This document shows positions 25,475-34,200 of a stretch of 64,000 bases of DNA, in pieces. The DNA comes from DATAFF01 sp963744915 (GTDB lineage Bacteria; Pseudomonadota; Alphaproteobacteria; Rhizobiales; Aestuariivirgaceae): contig CAVUUY010000007.1 of the NCBI GenBank assembly GCA_963744915.1, forward strand, positions 1 to 64,000, read 5' to 3'. The notes beneath the pieces were generated by a model that searched no databases, was not told where the DNA came from, and worked only from the letters and a program-made list of their open reading frames with translations. Position numbers and translations under genes: made by a program. The first letter of the stretch is position 1. Every line of letters starts with the position of its first letter.

Positions 25475-26973
25475 TGCGCCGCCCGCTTCAGCTTCGCCGG
25501 GCGCTTTGGCACGCGCATCGTCCGGCCGAGCTCCGCCGGCTTGGCGAGCCCGCGGTGGGCGGCGGCGATGGCCGTCAGCGCTTGCTGCATCTCGGGCTCC
25601 ATCGGGCTTGCCTTGGCGGCCGCGGAGTCGACATGGAGCAGCATCTGCTCGGCGGTGGCGACAAGCTCGCCGCGGCGGAACATGCGGTGGAACAGATGCA
25701 GGCGCTTGTCGTCGAAGCCGACCACCAGGGTCTCGACGGCGAAGGCTTCGCCGACCTTGAGCTCAAGGAAAAAATTCATATGAGTTTCGACGGTGTAGAA
25801 GCTGCGGCCCGAGGCGCGATAACCGTCGTCGTCGCCGATCAGGCGAAACACATGGTCGGCGGCCTCGCCGAAGGCCGTCAGATACGCCGCCTCGGTCATG
25901 TGGCCATTATAGTCGAGGAAGGCCGCGTCCACGGTGCCTTTCCATGATTTGATCGGCGCGGCGATCTTGGCGCCGGCCTTCCAGCGCTTGACTGGCCGGG
26001 GCTTGGCCTTGGCCTCCTCCTCGCGCAGGAGTGCCAGGCCGGCGCCGATCCGGTGTTGCTTCAGCAGCCGCAGCAGGTCGACCAGGACCTCGTTGCGCTT
26101 GGCCTCGATCTCGGCGACCGAACGGCCGGCCGCCTGGGTTTCGCAACCCTCGATCAGTCGCCGCTCCAGCTTGTCGCTCCATTTGGGATAGCCGAGGTCG
26201 GTCCACGGCAGCTCCAGGCTCGGATCGAACTGGCGGATGAAGTCGCGCATGCCGCCGGGGCCGCCGGCCAGGTGGTAGGTGAGGAACGATCCCATGAACG
26301 CCCAGCGCAGACCCGCCGAATAGATCAGCGCGTCGTCGATGTCGCCGGTCGAGCCGACGTCCTTGTTGAGACAGTGCAGCGCCTCGCGCCACAACGCCTC
26401 CTGCAGCCGGTCGCAAATATAGCCCGGGATCTCCTTTTTGAGCCGCAGCACATGCATGCCGTTGGCGGTGTAGAAAGCGGCGGCCTCGTCCATGAAGCGC
26501 TCGCCGGTTGCCTTGCCGGGAACGACCTCGACCAGCGGCAGCAAATAGACCGGGTTGAAGGGATGCCCGATCAGCACCCGCTCGGGATGCGGACATTGCG
26601 ACTGCAGCCGCGACGGCAGGAAGCCGGAGGACGAGGAGGCGATGACGACGTCGGGCCGGGCGGTCTCGCCGATCTCGCGGAACAGGCGGATTTTCAGGTC
26701 TTCGCGCTCGGGGGCGGCTTCCTGGATGAAATCCGCCGCCGCCATTTCAGCAAGCTTGGTGGTGAAGCTGAGCTTGCCGGGGCGGGCGGTCTTGCGCCCG
26801 ATCAGCCGCTCCATCGCCGGCCAGGCGACGTCGATCGCCGCCCTGAGCTTCCCCTCGGCGGCGGCCACCGGATCATAGGCGATCACATCGACGCCGCGGA
26901 TCAGCAGGCGAGCCGCCCAGCCCGCACCGATGAGACCGGTGCCGGCAATCCCGACGGTTGCGATGTCGCCCAT
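25471..26973 (-). CDS. lcdH: L-carnitine 3-dehydrogenase fused to betainyl-CoA thioesterase
   Basis: This 500-residue two-domain protein starts at an ATG at 26973, five bases after the BKACE gene. Residues 1-320 are a 3-hydroxyacyl-CoA-dehydrogenase-type dehydrogenase: ATVGIAGTGLIGAGWAARLL binds NAD, and ASSSSGFLPS and LIGHPFNPVYLLPLVEVVPG follow, with RLQEALWREALH in the C-terminal helical part. Residues about 345-480 are a hot-dog-fold thioesterase with SWKGTVDAAFLDYNGHMTEA and FYTVETHMNFFLELKVGEAF. Rhizobial carnitine dehydrogenases with exactly this fusion oxidise L-carnitine to 3-dehydrocarnitine and hydrolyse betainyl-CoA to glycine betaine. With CdhC upstream, all catabolic steps from L-carnitine to betaine are encoded in two genes. 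Confidence 0.88.
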   Translation of the reverse strand: MGDIATVGIAGTGLIGAGWAARLLIRGVDVIAYDPVAAAEGKLRAAIDVAWPAMERLIGRKTARPGKLSFTTKLAEMAAADFIQEAAPEREDLKIRLFREIGETARPDVVIASSSSGFLPSRLQSQCPHPERVLIGHPFNPVYLLPLVEVVPGKATGERFMDEAAAFYTANGMHVLRLKKEIPGYICDRLQEALWREALHCLNKDVGSTGDIDDALIYSAGLRWAFMGSFLTYHLAGGPGGMRDFIRQFDPSLELPWTDLGYPKWSDKLERRLIEGCETQAAGRSVAEIEAKRNEVLVDLLRLLKQHRIGAGLALLREEEAKAKPRPVKRWKAGAKIAAPIKSWKGTVDAAFLDYNGHMTEAAYLTAFGEAADHVFRLIGDDDGYRASGRSFYTVETHMNFFLELKVGEAFAVETLVVGFDDKRLHLFHRMFRRGELVATAEQMLLHVDSAAAKASPMEPEMQQALTAIAAAHRGLAKPAELGRTMRVPKRPAKLKRAAQ

Positions 26974-26978
26974 TGCCG

Positions 26979-27866
26979 TCACCGCTGCTTGAGCTTCAGG
27001 ATTTCGCGCGCCTCGGCCGGGGTGGCGATCTTGGTGCCGATCAGCTCGAGTATCTTCGCGGCCCGCTCGACCAGGGAGCCGTTCGAGGCATGGACGCCCT
27101 TTTCCAGCCAGAGATTGTCCTCGAGACCGACCCTGACATGGCCGCCGAGAAAGGCCGCCTGGGCCACCATCGGCATCTGGTTGCGCCCGATCCCGAAGGC
27201 CGCCCAGATGGCCTTGGGCGGCAGCTGGCCGACCTGGTAGACCAGGGTGGCGGGGCTGCACGGGGCGCCCCAGGGGATGCCGAGGCAGAGCTGGAACAGC
27301 GGCGGGTCGTCGATCAGGCCCTCGGTGCAGAGCTGGCTCGCGAACCACAGATTGCCGGAGTCGAAGATCTCCATCTCCGGCTTGACGCCATAGGACTGGA
27401 TGAGCCGGGCGAGCTCCCGCAGCTGCTGCGGCGTCTGGACGACGATGCCGTTGCCGTCGCCGAAATTGAGCGAGCCGCAGTCGAGGGTGCATATCTCCGG
27501 GCGCAGCTCCGCGACATGGAGCAGCCGCTCGATCGGCCCGACCAGGTCGGTGCCGGGACCGAAGCGCTTGGGCTCCTCGCCGGCGCCGATCTCGAGATCG
27601 CCGCCCATGCCGGCGGTCAGGTTGACGATGACGTCGCTGTTGCGCTCGCGGATGCGCTCGACCACCTCCCGGTAGAGATGGACGCCCCTGGCGCCCTTGC
27701 CGGTCTCCGGATCGCGGACATGGCAATGGACGACGGCGGCACCGGCGGCCGCCGCCTCGAGCGCCGATTGCGCGATATCGCGCGGCTTGACGGGTATCGC
27801 CGGGTGCCTGCCGACGGTGTCGCCGGCCCCGGTTACGGCGCAGGTGATGATGACCTTGGGATTCAT
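26979..27866 (-). CDS. cdhC: Dehydrocarnitine cleavage enzyme, BKACE (DUF849) family
   Basis: This 295-residue beta-keto-acid cleavage enzyme starts MNPKVIITCAVTGAGDTVGR. Zinc-binding residues are visible in VVHCHVRDPETG (H-x-H, about residues 46-57) and the later EICTLDCGSLNFGDG block; the catalytic region LEDNLWLEKGVHASNGSLVE is near the end. The family condenses a 3-keto acid with acetyl-CoA to give acetoacetate and a new acyl-CoA. CdhC uses 3-dehydrocarnitine and yields betainyl-CoA. Adjacency to the carnitine dehydrogenase-thioesterase fusion makes CdhC the specific assignment. It is the first gene of the six-gene minus-strand operon and is divergent from coxS. Confidence 0.87.
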   Translation of the reverse strand: MNPKVIITCAVTGAGDTVGRHPAIPVKPRDIAQSALEAAAAGAAVVHCHVRDPETGKGARGVHLYREVVERIRERNSDVIVNLTAGMGGDLEIGAGEEPKRFGPGTDLVGPIERLLHVAELRPEICTLDCGSLNFGDGNGIVVQTPQQLRELARLIQSYGVKPEMEIFDSGNLWFASQLCTEGLIDDPPLFQLCLGIPWGAPCSPATLVYQVGQLPPKAIWAAFGIGRNQMPMVAQAAFLGGHVRVGLEDNLWLEKGVHASNGSLVERAAKILELIGTKIATPAEAREILKLKQR

Positions 27867-28133
27867 GCGCTGTTCCTTGCTCCCTCGAACTCGCCGGAGT
27901 TTAGGCGACCGCCGACCGCGGACTTGATCCTTTGCGACATGGGCTGACGACCCTACGTCATCCCGCGGCTCCACGGCTCCCCTCTGCCCGGAGCACCGAG
28001 GTTTGCTTGACCGCCCTCGGCAAGTGAAGCAAGCTCCGGGAAGAAGAAGTAGAGGCGTCCGCGGCCGGATTGCCAAAATTGCAAAACTGACAAGCCTCAG
28101 CAAGTCGGCCCGCGGTAACAGGGAGGGACGAGA
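27867..28133. promoter_or_regulatory. Divergent control region between carnitine and cox operons
   Basis: These 267 bases separate the divergent starts of cdhC and coxS and must hold both promoters. A loose dyad GCTTGACC...GGCAAG followed by GAAGCAAGC lies at about 28003-28033. GGGAGGGACGAGA before 28134 is the coxS ribosome binding site. No confident -10/-35 or riboswitch was recognised. Confidence 0.4.
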
Positions 28134-28598
<465 letters not shown>

Positions 28599-28633
28599 CG
28601 AAGGCGCGCTGCAGGAGCAAGGAGTTCAAGATC

Positions 28634-30994
28634 ATGAACGATACCGGTGTCGGCGCTCGCGTGGTGCGCAAGGAAGACCAGCGGTTCATCATGGGCAAGG
28701 GGCGGTATGTCGACGATATCCACCTGCCGCGCGAGACCTACGCCTATTTTGTGCGCTCGCCGCATTCCCATGCGCGCATCGATGCGATCGACGCGACCGC
28801 CGCCCGGGCGGCACCGGGGGTGCTGGCGGTGCTGACCGGCGAGGATGCGGCGGCCGACAAGATCGGCGGGCTGATCTGCGGCTGGATGATCCACTCGATG
28901 GACGGTTCGCCCATGAAGGTCGGGCCGCATCCGGTGCTGGCCCAGGGCAAGGTGCGCTATGTCGGCGACCACGTGGCGGTGGTGGTGGCGGAAACGCTGG
29001 CGGATGCCAAATCGGCCGCCGAGCTCGTCGATGTCTCCTATAGCGAGCTCGACCCGGTGGTCGATCCCGCCCAGGCGGCCGGCGCCCGGAGCCTCGTCCA
29101 TGACGGGATCGAACGCAACACGGTGTTCCAATGGTCGCTCGGCAACAAGGAGGGAACGGACGCCGAATTCGCCAAGGCGGCGCATGTCACCAAGCTCGCA
29201 TTCCGCAACAACCGCCTGATCCCCAACGCCATCGAGCCGCGGGCGGCGATCGGTTCCTATGATCCGGCGGAGGATCATTTCACGCTCTACACGACGAGCC
29301 AGAACCCGCACGTGGCGCGGCTCGTCATCTCGGCTTTCGTCGGCATGGCCCCCGAGCACAAGCTTCGGGTGATCGCGCCCGATGTCGGCGGCGGCTTCGG
29401 CTCGAAGATCTTCATCTATGCCGAGGAGGTGGTGTGCCTGTGGGCCTCGAAGCGGGTCGGCGGCCGGCCGGTCCGCTGGACCGCCGATCGCTCGGAGTCC
29501 TTCCTGTCGGACGCGCATGGCCGCGACCACGTGACGACGGCGGAGCTCGCTTGCGACGGCGGTGGCAAGATCCGGGCGATGCGGGTGCAAACCATCGCCA
29601 ATATGGGGGCGTATCTTTCGACTTTCGCCTCCTCGATCCCGACCTATCTCTACGCCACGCTGCTGTCGGGCCAGTACAATATCCCGCAGATCTATTGCGA
29701 GGTGGATGCGGTCTACACCAACACCGCTCCGGTCGACGCCTATCGCGGCGCCGGTCGCCCCGAGGCGACCTATGTGGTGGAGCGGCTGGTCGAAACCGCG
29801 GCGCGCGAGCTCAAGATCGATCCGGCGGAGTTCCGGCGGCGCAACTTCATCACCCAGTTCCCGCATCAGACGCCGGTCATCATGGCCTATGACGCCGGCG
29901 ACTATAATGCCTCGCTCAACCGCGCCCTGGAGCTCGCCGATTTCAGGGGTTTTGCGGCGCGCAAGACGGAATCGAGCCGCAAGGGCAAGCTCAGGGGCAT
30001 CGGCTTTTCCACCTATATCGAGGCCTGCGGCATTGCCCCATCGGCGGCGGTGGGCTCGCTCGGCTGCGGCGTCGGCCTGTGGGAATCGGCGGAGGTCAGG
30101 GTCAATCCCGTCGGCTCGGTGGAGGTGCTGACCGGCTCGCACAGCCACGGCCAGGGGCACGAGACCACCTTCGCCCAGCTCGTGTCCGACCGGCTCGGCA
30201 TCGGCATCGACCAGGTCTCGATCATCCATGGCGACACCGACAAGGTGCAGTTCGGGATGGGCACCTACGGCTCGCGCTCGGGTGCGGTCGGCATGTCGGC
30301 CATCGCCAAGGCGCTCGACAAGGTCGAGGCCAAGGCCCGCAAGGTTGCCGCCCATGTCATGGAGGCGGCCGAGGGCGACGTCGAGTTCCGTGACGGCAGC
30401 TTCACGGTCAAGGGCACCGACCGCAAGATGGCGTTCGGCGAAGTGGCGCTTGCCGCCTATGTGGCCCACAAGTTCCCGACCTCGGAAATCGAGCCGGGGC
30501 TGAAGGAGGGAGCGTTCTACGACCCCACCAACTTCACCTTCCCGGCCGGCTGCCACATTTGCGAGCTCGAGGTCGATCCCGAGACGGGGATCGTCACCAT
30601 TGCGCGGTGGACGGCGGTCGACGATTTCGGGACGCTGATCAATCCGTTGATCGTCGAGGGCCAGGTGCATGGCGGCATCGCCCAGGGCGTCGGACAGGCG
30701 CTGTCCGAAGGCGCGATCTATGACGAGGAATCGGGGCAGCTCATCACCGGCTCCTATATGGATTACTGCATGCCGCGGGCCGAGGATCTGCCGTCCTTCA
30801 CCCTCGGCTTCGTCGAAACCAAGAGCCCATCCAACCCGCTCGGCATGAAGGGGTGCGGCGAGGCCGGCGCGATCGCCGCGCCGGCGGCGGTGATGAATGC
30901 GCTGACCGACGCGCTCGGGGTGCGCGACCTGCCGATGCCGGCCACGCCGCAGGTGGTGTGGGAGGCAGCTTCCGCCCGCCAGGCGGCAGAGTGA
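28634..30994 (+). CDS. coxL: Molybdenum hydroxylase large subunit, form II CoxL-like
   Basis: This 786-residue aldehyde oxidase/xanthine dehydrogenase-type Mo-binding subunit starts ARVVRKEDQRFIMGKGRYVD. Cofactor regions include APDVGGGFGSK and SHGQGHETTFAQL, and near the C terminus GMKGCGEAGAIAAP contains the conserved catalytic Glu. The active-site loop is AYRGAGR (in PVDAYRGAGRPEATYVVERL), which defines form II proteins. True form I CO dehydrogenases have AYxCSFR. CO oxidation should therefore not be assumed; the substrate is probably an aldehyde, N-heterocycle or other hydroxylatable compound. The ATG at 28634 has GGAG upstream. Confidence 0.9.
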   Translation: MNDTGVGARVVRKEDQRFIMGKGRYVDDIHLPRETYAYFVRSPHSHARIDAIDATAARAAPGVLAVLTGEDAAADKIGGLICGWMIHSMDGSPMKVGPHPVLAQGKVRYVGDHVAVVVAETLADAKSAAELVDVSYSELDPVVDPAQAAGARSLVHDGIERNTVFQWSLGNKEGTDAEFAKAAHVTKLAFRNNRLIPNAIEPRAAIGSYDPAEDHFTLYTTSQNPHVARLVISAFVGMAPEHKLRVIAPDVGGGFGSKIFIYAEEVVCLWASKRVGGRPVRWTADRSESFLSDAHGRDHVTTAELACDGGGKIRAMRVQTIANMGAYLSTFASSIPTYLYATLLSGQYNIPQIYCEVDAVYTNTAPVDAYRGAGRPEATYVVERLVETAARELKIDPAEFRRRNFITQFPHQTPVIMAYDAGDYNASLNRALELADFRGFAARKTESSRKGKLRGIGFSTYIEACGIAPSAAVGSLGCGVGLWESAEVRVNPVGSVEVLTGSHSHGQGHETTFAQLVSDRLGIGIDQVSIIHGDTDKVQFGMGTYGSRSGAVGMSAIAKALDKVEAKARKVAAHVMEAAEGDVEFRDGSFTVKGTDRKMAFGEVALAAYVAHKFPTSEIEPGLKEGAFYDPTNFTFPAGCHICELEVDPETGIVTIARWTAVDDFGTLINPLIVEGQVHGGIAQGVGQALSEGAIYDEESGQLITGSYMDYCMPRAEDLPSFTLGFVETKSPSNPLGMKGCGEAGAIAAPAAVMNALTDALGVRDLPMPATPQVVWEAASARQAAE

Positions 30995-31018
30995 CAGCCC
31001 TCGGAGAGGACGATACCC

Positions 31019-31819
31019 ATGTATGAATTCACCTATCATCGGCCTTCGACCATCGCGGATGCGGTGCGGCTGCTCGAAATGTCCGAGTCGGCCAAGGTCA
31101 TGTCCGGCGGCCAGACGCTGATCCCGACGCTGAAGCAGCGGCTGGCGCAGCCCAGCGATATCATCGATCTGACGGCGTTGAAGAACACCGGCATTGCGGT
31201 GTCCGGCTCGACGCTCGCCATCAAGGCGGGAACCTGCCATGCCGAGGTCGCGGAAAGCCGCGAGGTGGCGAGCGCAATCCCGGCATTGGCGGCGCTGGCC
31301 GGCTGGATCGGCGATCCGCAGGTCCGCCACAAGGGAACGCTGGGCGGCTCGATCGCCAACAACGATCCGGCGGCCGACTATCCGGCGGCGCTGGTGGCGC
31401 TCGACGGCACGGTGGTCACCAATGCGCGCCGGATCGCCGCCGACCAGTTCTTCACCGCCATGTTCGAGACCGCGCTCAACGCGAACGAGATCGTCACGGC
31501 GGTGGAATTTCCCGTTCCGCAGCGCGCCGGCTATCAGAAATTCCGCAACCCGGCATCGCGCTACGCCATGGTCGGGGTGTTCGTGGCCGATCATGGCGGC
31601 GGCAATGTCCGGGTGGCGGTCACCGGGGCGGGTCCTTGCGTGTTCCGGCAGCGCGACATGGAGGCGGCGCTGGCCCGGTCGTTCACGCCCGACGCGGTGC
31701 GGGGCATCGCGACCGATCCGGCCAATTTGAACAGCGACATCCATGCCTCGGCCGAATACCGGGCCCATCTCGTCGGGGTGATGGCGCGGCGCGCGGTCCA
31801 GGCGGCATTGTCGGGATAG
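31019..31819 (+). CDS. coxM: Molybdenum hydroxylase FAD-binding medium subunit, CoxM-like
   Basis: This 266-residue protein has the FAD-binding motifs of CoxM: KVMSGGQTLIPTLKQRL (about residues 26-42) and the second flavin loop GDPQVRHKGTLGGSIANNDP (about 98-117). The C-terminal CO_deh_flav_C domain follows. It accepts electrons from the 2Fe-2S subunit. It lies 24 bases after coxL, completing the S-L-M trimer in the order S-L-M rather than the M-S-L order of the classical CO dehydrogenase operon, another sign of form II. Confidence 0.9.
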   Translation: MYEFTYHRPSTIADAVRLLEMSESAKVMSGGQTLIPTLKQRLAQPSDIIDLTALKNTGIAVSGSTLAIKAGTCHAEVAESREVASAIPALAALAGWIGDPQVRHKGTLGGSIANNDPAADYPAALVALDGTVVTNARRIAADQFFTAMFETALNANEIVTAVEFPVPQRAGYQKFRNPASRYAMVGVFVADHGGGNVRVAVTGAGPCVFRQRDMEAALARSFTPDAVRGIATDPANLNSDIHASAEYRAHLVGVMARRAVQAALSG

Positions 31820-31826
31820 GCGGACC

Positions 31827-32750
31827 CTGGCCTTCTCTCTACCCACCTCGATCGATGCCACCGTCGCGCTCCTGTCGGACGGCAGCTATGTCGCCGACCG
31901 GGCGCTGGCGACGGTGGTGTTTCTCGGGCTGAAGATGGGGCGGCCGATCTTCCTCGAAGGCGAGGCCGGCGTCGGCAAGACCGAGATCGCCAAGGTGCTG
32001 GCAGAGGCGCTCGGACGGCGGCTGATCCGGCTCCAGTGCTATGAAGGGCTCGATGTCTCGACCGCGGTCTATGAGTGGAACTATTCGGCCCAGATGATCG
32101 AGATCCGCCTCGCCGAGGCGGCCGGGATCGCCGATCGCGGCCGGCTGCAGGAGGAAATATTCTCATCCCGCTTCCTTATCCGCCGGCCGTTGCTGCAGGC
32201 GCTCGACGGCGCGTCGGGCGCGGCGCCGGTGCTGCTCATCGACGAGCTCGACCGCACCGACGAGGCATTCGAGGCCTTCCTGCTCGAGGTCCTGTCGGAT
32301 TTCCAGGTCACGGTGCCGGAACTCGGGACGATCAAGGCGGCGGCGCCGCCGATCGTCGTCATCACGTCGAACCGCACCCGCGAGATCCATGACGCGCTGA
32401 AGCGGCGCTGCCTCTATCACTGGGTGTCCTACCCTGACGCGGTGCGCGAACGCGCAATCATCCGGGCGCGGCTGCCGACCGCCCCGGAGGCGCTGTCGCA
32501 GGAGGTGGTGGGCTTCGTCCAGGCGCTGCGCTCCATGGAGCTTTTCAAGCCGCCCGGCGTTGCCGAGACGCTGGATTGGGTGGCGGCATTGGTGGAGCTC
32601 GATGCCATCGCTCTCGATCCGCAGACGGTCAACGATACGCTCGGCGTGCTGTTGAAATATCGCGACGACATCGCCCGGCTCGAGGGCTCCCCGGCGCGGC
32701 GGCTGATCGAGCAGGTGAGGAGCGACCTCGCGCAAGCGCCACCGGCCTGA
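31827..32750 (+). CDS. coxD: MoxR-type AAA+ ATPase, CoxD-like
   Basis: Walker A is FLEGEAGVGKTEIAK, Walker B is VLLIDELDRTDEAFEAFLLE, and sensor 1 is in IVVITSNRTREIHDALKRRC. CoxD-type MoxR ATPases act with CoxE in maturation of the molybdenum-copper or molybdenum centre. Family-like sequence (SIDATVALLSDGSYVADRAL) extends upstream of the first standard start, a GTG at 31914. The frame there has no ATG, GTG or TTG, so a CTG at 31827, with AGGCGG five bases ahead, is proposed as start (307 residues). If non-standard initiation is rejected, the first standard start is 31914 (278 residues), which would remove a conserved helix. Confidence 0.85.
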   Translation: MAFSLPTSIDATVALLSDGSYVADRALATVVFLGLKMGRPIFLEGEAGVGKTEIAKVLAEALGRRLIRLQCYEGLDVSTAVYEWNYSAQMIEIRLAEAAGIADRGRLQEEIFSSRFLIRRPLLQALDGASGAAPVLLIDELDRTDEAFEAFLLEVLSDFQVTVPELGTIKAAAPPIVVITSNRTREIHDALKRRCLYHWVSYPDAVRERAIIRARLPTAPEALSQEVVGFVQALRSMELFKPPGVAETLDWVAALVELDAIALDPQTVNDTLGVLLKYRDDIARLEGSPARRLIEQVRSDLAQAPPA

Positions 32751-32764
32751 TATCATTTGGCAAG

Positions 32765-32965
32765 ATGGTACGAAAGGCTTCACCGGCAGGACGGGACAAG
32801 CGGCTTTCCTCGTCTGAACCCCCTGATGAAATTCAGGAAAGTCTGATCGAGAGCTTCCCGGCAAGCGATCCCCCGGCATGGACGGCCGCGCGGGTCGGGG
32901 AGCCGTCGCGCCGGCCAACCCGGCCGCATGCCGGCCGAGCGGCGCCGGACAAGCCCAAAGAATGA
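32765..32965 (+). CDS. Small hydrophilic protein with ESFPASDPPAW motif
   Basis: This 66-residue charged protein, MVRKASPAGRDKRLSSSEPP at its start, contains LIESFPASDPPAWT at about residues 31-44 and a basic Pro-rich tail. The same ESFPASDPP core occurs in the membrane-anchored protein at 15678-15926. The gene sits between coxD and the cbpA gene, 14 bases after one and 12 before the other, so it is co-transcribed with the cox maturation genes. Function unknown; the motif may be a short interaction element. Confidence 0.65.
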   Translation: MVRKASPAGRDKRLSSSEPPDEIQESLIESFPASDPPAWTAARVGEPSRRPTRPHAGRAAPDKPKE

Positions 32966-32977
32966 GAGGAGGACCGA

Positions 32978-33895
32978 TTGAGTGCCGACCCCTATGGCCT
33001 GCTTGGCGTCAGCAAGGATGCCTCGCAGGAGGATATCCAGAAGGCCTACCGCAAGCTTGCCAAGAAGCTCCATCCCGACCTCAACCCCGGCAACAAGACG
33101 GCGGAGGAGAAGTTCAAGCAGGTCACGGCCGCCTATGATCTCCTCGGCGATCCGGAGAAGCGGGGCCGGTTCGATCGCGGCGAAATCGATGAGCAGGGGG
33201 CCGAGCGGCCGCGCCAGCGCTATTACCGCGACTTTGCCGACGACATGGCAGCAGGAACGAATGCCTATTCGAGCGATGCCGGCTTCGCCGATTTCCAGGG
33301 CGAGGACATTCTGTCGGAGATCTTCGGCCGCGCCGCGGGGGCACGTGCCAACCGGGCGCGCCGCGGCTTCGACATCCACTACACGTTGCCGGTGGATTTT
33401 CTCGATGCCGTCAATGGCGCGACCCGGCAGGTCAGGCTCGCCGACGGCTCCGAGCTCAAGGTGACGATCCCGCCGGGCACCCGCGACGGCCAGGTGCTCA
33501 GGCTGCGCGGCAAGGGCGAGCCTGGCCGCAACGAGGCCCCGTCCGGCGATGCGCTGGTCGAGATCACCGTCCAGCCGCACCCGCTGTTCGTGCGCAAGGA
33601 CGACGACATCCATGTCGATCTGCCATTGTCGCTGCGCGACGCGGTGCTCGGCGGCAAGGTACCGGTCCCCACCACCACCGGAACGGTGTCGCTCACCGTG
33701 CCGCCCTGGTCCAACAGCGGCAAGGTGCTGAGGCTGCGCGGCAAGGGGGTGGCGCGGCCCGATGGGACGCGCGGCGATCAATATGCGACGGTCAAGATCG
33801 TGCTGCCCGACCGGCCCGACCCCGAGCTCGAGTCCTTCATGACCGGGTGGCGGCAGGGTCAGGGCCATGATCCCCGGCGCAAGGCGGAGGCATGA
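32978..33895 (+). CDS. cbpA: DnaJ-type co-chaperone, CbpA-like
   Basis: This 305-residue protein has a J domain at residues 3-68, with the HPD motif in LAKKLHPDLNPGNK, followed by a linker and two DnaJ C-terminal substrate-binding domains (RGFDIHYTLPVDFLDAVNGA, VTIPPGTRDGQVLRLRGKG, then VSLTVPPWSNSGKVLRLRGK). There is no Cys-rich zinc domain, which separates CbpA from DnaJ. It stimulates DnaK. The start is a TTG with GAGAGGAGG upstream. It is coupled by ATGA to cbpM and is embedded in the cox maturation operon, suggesting it assists folding or metal-centre assembly of the hydroxylase. Confidence 0.85.
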   Translation: MSADPYGLLGVSKDASQEDIQKAYRKLAKKLHPDLNPGNKTAEEKFKQVTAAYDLLGDPEKRGRFDRGEIDEQGAERPRQRYYRDFADDMAAGTNAYSSDAGFADFQGEDILSEIFGRAAGARANRARRGFDIHYTLPVDFLDAVNGATRQVRLADGSELKVTIPPGTRDGQVLRLRGKGEPGRNEAPSGDALVEITVQPHPLFVRKDDDIHVDLPLSLRDAVLGGKVPVPTTTGTVSLTVPPWSNSGKVLRLRGKGVARPDGTRGDQYATVKIVLPDRPDPELESFMTGWRQGQGHDPRRKAEA

Positions 33896-34200
33896 CCATG
33901 GATGATCGGGAATTTCTGGTGCGCACATCGCTCCGGGCCGAGATCGTGGAAATGTGGGTGACGGAGGGATGGCTCCTGCCCGAGCGCCGGGACGACCGTC
34001 CCCAGTTCAGGGAGATCGATGTGGCGCGCGCCCATCTGATCCGCGATCTGCAGGACGGGCTCGGCGTCAACCAGGCCGGGATCGATGTCATTCTCGACCT
34101 CCTCGACCAGCTCTACGGGCTGCGCTGCACGCTGCGCGAGGTCGTCGCGGCCGCGAAGGGACCGGCAGGCCGCGGCGAGCCGGGCCAGGGCAATGGCTGA
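33892..34200 (+). CDS. cbpM: Chaperone modulator CbpM-like
   Basis: This 102-residue protein resembles MerR-like CbpM: EFLVRTSLRAEIVEMWVTEG (residues 6-25), then WLLPERRDDRPQFREIDVAR and IRDLQDGLGVNQAGIDVIL. In E. coli, CbpM binds the J domain of CbpA and inhibits it. The start overlaps the cbpA stop by four bases, and its own end overlaps coxE by eight bases, tying the chaperone pair to cox gene translation. Confidence 0.82.
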   Translation: MTMDDREFLVRTSLRAEIVEMWVTEGWLLPERRDDRPQFREIDVARAHLIRDLQDGLGVNQAGIDVILDLLDQLYGLRCTLREVVAAAKGPAGRGEPGQGNG

